From an uncultured Oscillospiraceae bacterium (GTDB taxonomy: Bacteria > Bacillota > Clostridia > Oscillospirales > Oscillospiraceae), in NCBI GenBank assembly GCA_944385645.1, contig CALWYA010000103.1:1-5945 (forward strand): a stretch of DNA of 5,945 nucleotides. The letters run 5' to 3'. Below the pieces are notes generated by a model. The model was not told the origin of the DNA and made no database searches. It was given only the letters and a program-made list of their open reading frames with translations. Position numbers and translations under genes: made by a program. Shown in pieces: positions 1-4,488 of the stretch (position 1 is the stretch's first letter; every line of letters starts with the position of its first letter).

Positions 1-438
1 AAGCGGGTGTTCTCCCTGATCCCCGCCCTGAAAAACGCCGAGTATGTGCGCTACGGGGTGATGCACCGGAACACCTTCCTGGACTCCCCCCGGCTGCTGG
101 ACCGGTACTACCGGGTGCGGGGGCAGGAGCGGCTCATGTTCGCCGGTCAGATCACCGGGGTGGAGGGGTACGTGGAGTCCACCGCCTCCGGCTGCCTGAC
201 CGCGATGGAGCTGGCCCGCCGTCTGGAGGGGAAGCCCCCCATCGACTTCCCCCGGGAGACCGCCATGGGCTCCATGGCCCTTTACATCAGCGACCCAAGT
301 GTGGTAAACTTTCAACCGATGAATGTGAACTTCGGCCTCATCCCGCCCCTGGACCATAGGGTCAAGGGCAAGCGGAACAAAAACGCCGAGATTTCGAGAA
401 GAGCGTTGGAACGGCTGGGGGAGCTGGACCTGAGCTGA
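1..438 (+). CDS. trmFO: TrmFO, folate-dependent tRNA (uracil-54-C5) methyltransferase, C-terminal part
   Basis: This is the C-terminal 145 codons of a gene whose start lies before the window; the frame is open from base 1 to a TGA at 436-438. TrmFO uses methylenetetrahydrofolate and reduced FAD to make 5-methyluridine at position 54 in the tRNA T-loop, in the cytoplasm of many Gram-positive bacteria. Family signatures are clear: an ALKNAEYVRYGVMHRNTF stretch near the left edge, then FAGQITGVEGYVESTASG (the FAD-binding fold's C-terminal segment), and NFQPMNVNFGLIPPL before a basic tail with KGKRNK. The full protein is usually about 435-460 residues, so roughly two thirds is missing. It is the first visible gene of a + strand run with rimO, pgsA and yitT. 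Codons around 296-335 (CCA, AGT, GTA, TTT, CAA, AAT) are AT-richer than the rest. GidA/MnmG is the related alternative, but these motifs fit TrmFO. Identification is from recognised family sequence, not a search. Confidence 0.93.
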   Translation, partial: KRVFSLIPALKNAEYVRYGVMHRNTFLDSPRLLDRYYRVRGQERLMFAGQITGVEGYVESTASGCLTAMELARRLEGKPPIDFPRETAMGSMALYISDPSVVNFQPMNVNFGLIPPLDHRVKGKRNKNAEISRRALERLGELDLS

Positions 439-453
439 GGGGGAGCTCTCAGC
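434..453 (+). other. Small hairpin across the trmFO stop codon
   Basis: GCTGAG (434-439) and CTCAGC (448-453) are perfect inverted repeats. One G-U and one G-C pair extend the stem inward to a GGAG loop. The stem includes the trmFO stop codon at 436-438. No T-run follows, and the rimO ribosome-binding site starts ten bases later, so this is not a convincing terminator. It may slow ribosomes or tune rimO translation, or may be chance in GC-rich DNA. Confidence 0.3.
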
Positions 454-477
454 CGTCGAAACAGGAGGAGCAATACG

Positions 478-1803
478 ATGCCATATCAAGTCGCCTTTGT
501 CTCGCTGGGCTGCGCCAAGAACCTGATCAACACCGAGCAGATGATGGCCCTGTGTCGGGACGCCGGCTTCACCGTCACCGGCGACCCGGAGGGGGCCGAC
601 GTGGCGGTGCTGAACACCTGCGGCTTCATCGAGTCGGCCAAGAGCGAAGCCATTGACAACATTCTGGAGCTGGCCGAGCTGAAAAAGCGGGGCAGGCTGA
701 AAAAGCTGCTGGTGGCCGGCTGCCTGTCCCAGCGGTACCCCGACGACATCCGGGCCGAGCTGCCCGAGGTGGACGGGATGCTGGGCACAGGCAGCTATAC
801 CGACGTGGTGACCGCGGTGAAGGAGCTCATGGCGGGGAAGAGGCCCGAGCACTTCGCCCCCATCAGCCAGGCCTGCGACGACGGGGAACGGATGGTCACC
901 ACGCCCCCCTACACCGCCTATCTGAAAATCGCCGAGGGGTGCAGCAACGGCTGTGCCTTCTGTATCATTCCCAAGCTCCGGGGCCGCTACCGCAGCCGCT
1001 CCATGGACTCCCTCCTGCGGGAGGCCAGGGAGCTGGAGGCCCGGGGGGTGAAGGAGCTCATCGTCATCGCCCAGGACATCACCCGGTACGGCATGGATCT
1101 GGGGGACGGCAGCTCGCTGGCGGGACTGCTGAAAGAGTTATGTAAACTTAATTTCCACTGGATCCGCCTGCACTACCTGTACCCGGAGGTCATCACCGAC
1201 GAGCTCATCCAGGTGATTGCCCGGGAAAAGAAGATCGTCCACTATCTGGACATCCCCATCCAGCACTGCAACGACGGCATTTTGAAGGCCATGCGCCGCC
1301 GGAACACCAGGGCGGAGCTGGAGGCCCTCTTTGACAAGCTGCGTGCCGCCATGCCCGACGTGGTCATCCGCACCTCCCTGATCTGCGGCCTGCCCGGGGA
1401 GGGGGAGGCGGAGTTTGAGGAGCTGTGCCAGTTCCTCCGGGAGCAGAAGCTGCAGCGGGCGGGGGTGTTCCAGTTCTCACCGGAGGAGGGCACCCTGGCC
1501 GAGCGGATGAAGGACCAGGTGGACCCGGAGATTGCCGCCCGGCGGGTGGAGCTGGTGGTGGACCTCCAGTCCCGGATCATGGACGCCTGCAACCAGGCCC
1601 GGCTGGGCACCGTGATGGAGGTGCTGTGCGAGGGCTTTGACAGCGCCGAGGGCTGCTATGTGGGCCGGACCTACGCCGACTCGGTGGAGATCGACGGCCG
1701 GGTGCTGTTCACCGCCGCCGGTCTGGTGCCCGCGGGGACCTTCGTGAACGTCCGGATCACCGGGACCGCCGACGGGGACCTGACCGGGGAGATCGAGGAC
1801 TGA
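478..1803 (+). CDS. rimO: RimO, ribosomal protein S12 (Asp-88/89) methylthiotransferase
   Basis: RimO is a radical-SAM enzyme with two [4Fe-4S] clusters that adds a methylthio group to the beta-carbon of a conserved aspartate in ribosomal protein S12. All expected parts are visible in 441 residues, the normal family length. The N-terminal UPF0004/MTTase domain has its three cluster cysteines: Cys12 in SLGCAKN, Cys48 in NTCGFI and Cys82 in AGCLSQRY. The radical-SAM core carries Cys155, Cys159 and Cys162 in CSNGCAFC (CxxxCxxC), followed by the partly conserved IIPKLRGRYRSR segment. A C-terminal TRAM domain of about 70 residues ends at residue 441. GCAKN and the S12-type TRAM domain favour RimO over MiaB or MtaB. 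The ATG at 478 has AGGAGG at 463-468. It lies 39 nt after trmFO and upstream of pgsA, a common clostridial order. Residues 219-225 use a cluster of rare AT-rich codons. Confidence 0.96.
   Translation: MPYQVAFVSLGCAKNLINTEQMMALCRDAGFTVTGDPEGADVAVLNTCGFIESAKSEAIDNILELAELKKRGRLKKLLVAGCLSQRYPDDIRAELPEVDGMLGTGSYTDVVTAVKELMAGKRPEHFAPISQACDDGERMVTTPPYTAYLKIAEGCSNGCAFCIIPKLRGRYRSRSMDSLLREARELEARGVKELIVIAQDITRYGMDLGDGSSLAGLLKELCKLNFHWIRLHYLYPEVITDELIQVIAREKKIVHYLDIPIQHCNDGILKAMRRRNTRAELEALFDKLRAAMPDVVIRTSLICGLPGEGEAEFEELCQFLREQKLQRAGVFQFSPEEGTLAERMKDQVDPEIAARRVELVVDLQSRIMDACNQARLGTVMEVLCEGFDSAEGCYVGRTYADSVEIDGRVLFTAAGLVPAGTFVNVRITGTADGDLTGEIED
1132..1156 (+). other. AT-rich rare-codon island inside rimO
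   Basis: This 25-base stretch has only 6 G or C bases (24%), although rimO is otherwise strongly GC-rich and mostly uses codons ending in G or C. It encodes K219-E-L-C-K-L-N225 with AAA, GAG, TTA, TGT, AAA, CTT and AAT, so six of seven codons end in A or T. The amino acids look ordinary for the region linking two parts of the radical-SAM barrel. The oddness is in the DNA or codon choice, not the protein. It could be a translational pause, an internal signal, or drift. Confidence 0.5.
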
Positions 1804-1816
1804 GCGCGCGGCCCGT

Positions 1817-1835
1817 CCGCCGGAAGGCGGCCGCC
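1817..1835 (+). other. Short GC hairpin in the rimO-pgsA gap
   Basis: CCGCC (1817-1821) and GGCGG (1826-1830) pair perfectly around a GGAA loop, which fits the stable GNRA tetraloop type. The right arm also belongs to a 10-base palindrome, GGCGGCCGCC, at 1826-1835. No T-run follows, so I do not call a terminator. It lies just after the rimO stop and could protect or partly attenuate the polycistronic message before pgsA. The rest of the 92-nt gap shows no convincing promoter. Confidence 0.35.
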
Positions 1836-1863
1836 GATACATCGTCTGCGGGGGAGACCCTGA

Positions 1864-1884
1864 ATGCAAGAAAAAAGAAAATGA
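1864..1884 (+). other. Possible six-codon leader ORF (MQEKRK) before pgsA
   Basis: An ATG at 1864 opens a frame of six codons, M-Q-E-K-R-K, ending in TGA at 1882-1884. A purine-rich GGGGGAG at 1850-1856 lies seven bases before it, a plausible ribosome-binding site. The stop overlaps the ATG at 1881 in the form ATGA, and the better pgsA start at 1896 is 11 bases further on. This arrangement could couple translation into pgsA. A frame this short can easily occur by chance, so it is a candidate only. Confidence 0.25.
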
Positions 1885-1888
1885 GGGA
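1883..1888 (+). promoter_or_regulatory. Ribosome-binding site that sets the pgsA start
   Basis: GAGGGA at 1883-1888 lies seven bases before the ATG at 1896, an ideal spacing. The upstream in-frame ATG at 1881 is preceded by an A-rich tract (AAGAAAAAAGAAA) with no good Shine-Dalgarno match. This, and the fit of MNTANKLTILR to normal PgsA N-termini, is why 1896 was chosen. Confidence 0.6.
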
Positions 1889-1895
1889 TACCGCT

Positions 1896-2420
1896 ATGAA
1901 TACCGCCAACAAGCTGACCATCCTGCGGGTGGTGATGATCCCCGCGTTTCTGCTGGTGCTCTATCTGGACGTGCCCGGCGCCAGCTGGTGGGCGCTGGCC
2001 ATCTTCGTGGCCGCCAGCGTCACCGACACCCTGGACGGCTACATCGCCCGCCACTACAACCAGATTACCGACTTCGGCAAGTTCATGGACCCCCTGGCCG
2101 ACAAGTGTCTGGTCACCGCCGCCATGCTGTGGTTCGTGGAGGTGGGGAGGATGCCCGCCTGGGCCCTGCTCATCGTCATCGTCCGGGAGTTCGGGGTGTC
2201 CGGCCTGCGGATGGTGGCCGCCGACAAGGGGCGGGTCATCGCCGCCGGCTGGTCGGGGAAGGTGAAGACCGCCTCCACCATGGTGTGCATCGTGCTCATG
2301 CTGCTGCCCATCCCCCCGGTGGTGGACCGCATCTGCACCGCCGTCATCGTGCTGACCACCATCTACTCCGGGGTGGAATATTTCATGAAGAATCTGGATA
2401 TTCTGGCCCAGGCCAAGTGA
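1896..2420 (+). CDS. pgsA: CDP-diacylglycerol-glycerol-3-phosphate 3-phosphatidyltransferase (PgsA)
   Basis: PgsA is an integral membrane enzyme that joins CDP-diacylglycerol and sn-glycerol-3-phosphate to give phosphatidylglycerophosphate and CMP, the committed step to phosphatidylglycerol and cardiolipin. From the ATG at 1896 the product has 174 residues, near the usual 175-190. The complete CDP-alcohol phosphatidyltransferase motif is visible: D44-x2-D47-G48-x2-A51-R52-x8-G61-x3-D65-x3-D69. Its aspartates hold the catalytic metals. NKLTILR at residues 5-11 is the typical amphipathic start. Hydrophobic segments lie at about 12-25, 30-44, 71-83, 87-97, 124-140 and 145-160. An in-frame ATG at 1881 would add MRDTA, but it has a poorer ribosome-binding site. 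It is 92 nt after rimO and 12 nt before yitT, so co-transcription is likely. Another CDP-alcohol transferase, such as a cardiolipin or phosphatidylinositol phosphate synthase, is possible but less likely from the N-terminus and rimO context. Confidence 0.92.
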   Translation: MNTANKLTILRVVMIPAFLLVLYLDVPGASWWALAIFVAASVTDTLDGYIARHYNQITDFGKFMDPLADKCLVTAAMLWFVEVGRMPAWALLIVIVREFGVSGLRMVAADKGRVIAAGWSGKVKTASTMVCIVLMLLPIPPVVDRICTAVIVLTTIYSGVEYFMKNLDILAQAK

Positions 2421-2432
2421 GGAGGAGACGGG

Positions 2433-3317
2433 ATGAAACAGACGATCCGGGAGCGGAGCTTCTGGCAGGAGAGCGTGGCGGTCCGGGTGCTGGTTATCAC
2501 CCTGTCCGCCTTCCTGTACGCCCTGAATTTCAAGAGCTTTGTGGCGGCCGGCAACCTGTTTCCCGGGGGATTTGCCGGCATGACCCGCCTGATTCAGCGG
2601 GTGGCGGTGGTCTATCTGGACGTGGAGCTGCCCTTCTCGCCCATCAACCTGATGTTCAACGCCATCCCCGCCATCATCAGCTTCAAGCTCATCGGGAAGA
2701 AATTCACTCTGTACTCCTGCCTGTCCATCGTGCTCACCAGCTTCTTCACCGACCTGATCCCCTCCATCGACATCACGGAGGACATCCTGCTGGTGTGTGT
2801 CTTCGGCGGCATGATCAACGGCTTCTCCCTGAGCCTGTGCCTGCTGGTGCGGGCCACCTCCGGGGGCACCGACTTCATCGCCATCGCCCTGTCTGAGCGG
2901 AAGAACATCGATGCCTGGAACTACATCCTGTGCGGCAACGTGGTCATGCTGGTGGTGGCCGGGCTGCTGTTCGGCTGGGACACCGCCCTGTACTCCATCA
3001 TCTTCCAGTTCACCTCCACCCAGATCATCCGCCTGATGGACCCCGACGGCCGCCGGTCCACCCTGTTCATCGTCACCGGGCGGGAGAGCGCCGCCGGCGT
3101 GTGCGCCGTGATCCAGGACACCCACCACACCGCCACCCTCATCGAGGGGGTTGGCCTGTACAACGGCGAGCCCTGCGTCATGGTCTACTCGGTGGTGGAG
3201 AACAGCCGGGTGCGGGCCATGGCCCAGCAGATCCGCCAGGCCGACCCCAAGGCCTTTGTGAACGTGGTCCCCACCGCCCGGGTGGTGGGCCGGTTCTACC
3301 GCAGGCCCAGAGATTAA
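2433..3317 (+). CDS. YitT family membrane protein with C-terminal DUF2179 domain
   Basis: This 294-residue protein fits the YitT family of Firmicutes (YitT_membrane plus DUF2179). The function is unknown; some relatives are loosely called transporters. The N-terminal two thirds is hydrophobic, with membrane segments at about 17-37, 68-85, 94-109, 116-138, 162-183 and 185-197. Two related Gly-rich turns mark the internal duplication: FPGGFAGMTRLI at 43-54 and ATSGGTDFIAIAL at 141-153. From about residue 205 the chain is soluble (RRSTLFIVTGRES to VNVVPTARVVGRFYR) and matches DUF2179, presumably a cytoplasmic sensory or oligomerisation domain. The ATG at 2433 has AGGAGGAG at 2420-2427, which overlaps the pgsA stop codon, so its translation is probably coupled to pgsA. 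It is the last gene of the run; a strong hairpin begins eight bases after its TAA. A role linked to membrane lipids is only suggested by the pgsA neighbour. Confidence 0.88.
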   Translation: MKQTIRERSFWQESVAVRVLVITLSAFLYALNFKSFVAAGNLFPGGFAGMTRLIQRVAVVYLDVELPFSPINLMFNAIPAIISFKLIGKKFTLYSCLSIVLTSFFTDLIPSIDITEDILLVCVFGGMINGFSLSLCLLVRATSGGTDFIAIALSERKNIDAWNYILCGNVVMLVVAGLLFGWDTALYSIIFQFTSTQIIRLMDPDGRRSTLFIVTGRESAAGVCAVIQDTHHTATLIEGVGLYNGEPCVMVYSVVENSRVRAMAQQIRQADPKAFVNVVPTARVVGRFYRRPRD

Positions 3318-3324
3318 AGCGAGA

Positions 3325-3367
3325 AAGCAAGTATCCCCGCCGGCTTTGCCGGCGGGGATACTTGCTT
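3325..3367. terminator. Bidirectional intrinsic terminator between yitT and araC
   Basis: A perfect 20-bp inverted repeat (3325-3344 and 3348-3367) is separated by a TTT loop. The inner ten pairs are almost all G-C, and the outer part is A/T-richer. It lies 8 nt after the yitT stop and 6 nt from the stop of the convergent araC-type gene, so one stem can end both transcripts. The pyrimidine tails are only moderately T-rich: CTTCCTCTATTTCC on the + side and TCTCGCTTTAATC on the - side. Stem length and position make the call strong despite this. Confidence 0.88.
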
Positions 3368-3373
3368 CTTCCT

Positions 3374-4219
3374 CTATTTCCCCTTCACGTTCTCCCCCAG
3401 GAGGACCTGGTCCCCCGACTGGTACTCCTTGGCGTACTTGCCGGGGGTCAGGCCGGTGAGGTGGCCGAAGGTGCGGATGAAGTGGGAGTTGTCCGAGAAG
3501 CCGGACAGCTCGCCGGCCTGCTGGACGCTGACCCCCTCCTGGAGCAGCTGCCGGGCCTTGAGCACCCGGCTGTAGATGATGTACTCCATGACGGAGAAGC
3601 CGGTGGCCGACTTGAAGATGCGGCACAGGTAGTGCTTGCTGATGTAGAAGTGGCCGGCGATCTGGTCCAGGGACAGGGGCTCGGCCAGGTTGTCCCGGAT
3701 GTAGTCCAGGATGGGGGCCACCCGGAGAAAGTCCTTGTTGCGGATGGACTCGCCGGCGGTGGCGGCGTGGAGGGTGGGGGCCAGGCGGATGAGCAGGTTG
3801 AGCAGGGCCACCATCTGCCGGATGTCGCTGCCGAAGGAGCCGTCGTTCTTGTTGCGCTCCAGGGCCTGGAACAGCTCGATGATCTCGGTCATCTCCTGGG
3901 CGTTCAGCTCGGCCCGGCGGAAGGAGACGTCCCCCAGCTGGGTCAGGTCGGTCTGGGGAGTGGACAGCTGGGCCAGGGCCCGGTGGCTGATGTGGAGGAC
4001 GTACCGGGCGTGGAAGCCGGTGGCGATGGTGCGGTGGAGGGTGTTCTCCCCGATGAGGTACAGGGTGCCCCGGCGCAGAGGGTACACCTGGTCGTTGACG
4101 AAGATGTTGCCCGGACTGGTCAGGGGGAGCAGCAGCTCGTAAAAGTCGTGGAAATGCAGCCGGCTCATGTTCCAGGTGTCGTTGTGGTTGAGCTGTAAGT
4201 GAAATTCCACGTTGGTCAT
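3374..4219 (-). CDS. AraC/XylS family transcriptional regulator with N-terminal cupin-type domain
   Basis: This 281-residue protein has the two-part build of ligand-responsive AraC activators. The N-terminal part (about 5-85) looks like an AraC-binding/cupin barrel, with HFHDFYEL at 22-29 (His22, His24, Glu28), RRGTLYLIGENTLH at 49-62 and His62 in the expected second-motif place. A helical linker with LERNKND (120-126) follows. The C-terminal DNA-binding domain (about 170-266) has both helix-turn-helix units: LSLDQIAGHFYISKHYLCRIF (182-202) and the family signature around AGELSGFSDNSHFIRTFGHLTGLTPGKYAKEY (235-266). The ATG at 4219 is preceded on the - strand by AGGAGGA (4227-4233), seven bases away. 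It is transcribed divergently from gctAB across a 269-nt gap, so it probably controls that operon, its own gene, or both. The effector is unknown; amino or dicarboxylic acids are a guess from context. It ends next to the shared terminator. Confidence 0.93.
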   Translation of the reverse strand: MTNVEFHLQLNHNDTWNMSRLHFHDFYELLLPLTSPGNIFVNDQVYPLRRGTLYLIGENTLHRTIATGFHARYVLHISHRALAQLSTPQTDLTQLGDVSFRRAELNAQEMTEIIELFQALERNKNDGSFGSDIRQMVALLNLLIRLAPTLHAATAGESIRNKDFLRVAPILDYIRDNLAEPLSLDQIAGHFYISKHYLCRIFKSATGFSVMEYIIYSRVLKARQLLQEGVSVQQAGELSGFSDNSHFIRTFGHLTGLTPGKYAKEYQSGDQVLLGENVKGK

Positions 4220-4226
4220 AGGGCGT

Positions 4227-4233
4227 TCCTCCT
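4227..4233 (-). promoter_or_regulatory. Ribosome-binding site of the araC-type gene
   Basis: Read on the - strand the sequence is AGGAGGA, seven bases before the ATG at 4219. It is the only strong Shine-Dalgarno near the 5' end of this frame and fixes the start; the next in-frame Met is residue 18 and would cut into the cupin motif region. Confidence 0.8.
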
Positions 4234-4288
4234 GTCCGCGCGGGTCCGTTCTCCCGCCGGCTCCGGGGGAGGGGAAGGGGCGGCCCGC

Positions 4289-4314
4289 GCCGCGCGCGGC
4301 CGCGAAACGCGGCC
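4289..4314 (-). repeat. GC-only palindrome cluster in the araC leader
   Basis: GCCGCGCGCGGC at 4289-4300 is a perfect 12-base palindrome. It overlaps a second element, GGCCGCG (4298-4304) and CGCGGCC (4308-4314), which form a perfect 7-bp stem around AAA (TTT in the - strand RNA). Both lie between the predicted araC start of transcription and the araC ribosome-binding site. They could fold in the leader RNA as competing hairpins. No T-run follows on the - strand, so simple intrinsic termination is not supported. Confidence 0.5.
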
Positions 4315-4323
4315 TCTGGGGCT

Positions 4324-4352
4324 ATTGTACCACGCCAGTGGAAGATATGCAA
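4324..4352 (-). promoter_or_regulatory. Predicted promoter for the araC-type gene
   Basis: On the - strand, TTGCAT (4347-4352) serves as a weak -35 (TTG kept). A 17-base spacer leads to TACAAT (4324-4329), which matches five of six -10 bases. The spacer ends in TGG, giving the extended -10 form TGnTACAAT. Transcription would start near 4317 and leave a leader of about 100 nt before the ATG. The spacer contains the dyad CCAC-GCCA-GTGG (4330-4341), a possible operator. Pattern match only. Confidence 0.55.
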
Positions 4353-4367
4353 ACTTTTTGCTAAGTT

Positions 4368-4383
4368 ACCGACTAGACCGACT
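4368..4383 (+). promoter_or_regulatory. Tandem ACCGACT repeat, candidate AraC-type operator
   Basis: ACCGACT occurs at 4368-4374 and again at 4377-4383, a perfect 7-base direct repeat with a 9-base period. It overlaps the predicted gctA -35 (4374-4379). AraC-family activators typically bind direct repeats touching the -35 of the target promoter, and the gene for such a protein starts 150 bases away. The period is shorter than the usual roughly 21 bases between AraC half-sites, so the repeat may form part of one site. Confidence 0.4.
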
Positions 4384-4402
4384 GAGAGAATTGTGATAGA
4401 AT
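4374..4402 (+). promoter_or_regulatory. Predicted promoter for the gctAB operon
   Basis: TAGACC (4374-4379) matches four of six -35 bases. After a 17-base spacer, TAGAAT (4397-4402) matches five of six -10 bases, with TGA directly before it making the extended -10 TGnTAGAAT. Transcription would start near 4409, giving a leader of about 80 nt. The imperfect -35 suits a promoter that needs an activator. It faces away from the predicted araC promoter, with 21 bases between the two -35 elements. Confidence 0.6.
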
Positions 4403-4416
4403 ACCACCGTGAAAAA

Positions 4417-4429
4417 GCGTGTCCCACGC
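4417..4429 (+). other. Small hairpin near the 5' end of the gctAB message
   Basis: GCGTG (4417-4421) and CACGC (4425-4429) form a perfect 5-bp stem with a TCC loop, about 8 bases after the predicted transcription start. The rest of the leader (4430-4470) is purine- and A-rich and looks unstructured. A 5' stem of this kind may stabilise the message. I see no riboswitch-like fold. Confidence 0.3.
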
Positions 4430-4476
4430 GCGAAAGAAAAGTATTCATCACAGAAAGAAGAAAAACTTTTGTAAAT

Positions 4477-4481
4477 GGGGG
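4477..4481 (+). promoter_or_regulatory. Ribosome-binding site of gctA (GGGGG type)
   Basis: The run GGGGG at 4477-4481 lies seven bases before the ATG at 4489. It is less canonical than the AGGAGG sites of the neighbouring genes, but it is the only match and supports starting at 4489 instead of further upstream in the open frame. Confidence 0.6.
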
Positions 4482-4488
4482 TTTTAAC

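Noticed and set aside
1811..1840. A terminator between rimO and pgsA
   Set aside because: The hairpin has only five perfect pairs and no T-run, and pgsA has no visible promoter of its own.
1988..2896. A 302-codon + strand open frame overlapping pgsA and yitT in another frame
   Set aside because: It is Arg/His/Gly/Pro-rich, lies entirely within two well-supported genes, and has no start signal.
2930..4198. A 422-codon + strand open frame across the end of yitT and opposite the araC-type gene
   Set aside because: It runs through the 20-bp terminator hairpin, has no ribosome-binding site, and its translation is an Arg/His/Pro- then Gly/Val-rich shadow.
4393..4488. An N-terminal extension of GctA by 32 codons
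   Set aside because: The extra residues lack any similarity to GctA, the start would be a GTG or TTG inside the predicted -10, and the ribosome-binding site at 4477-4481 serves the ATG at 4489.
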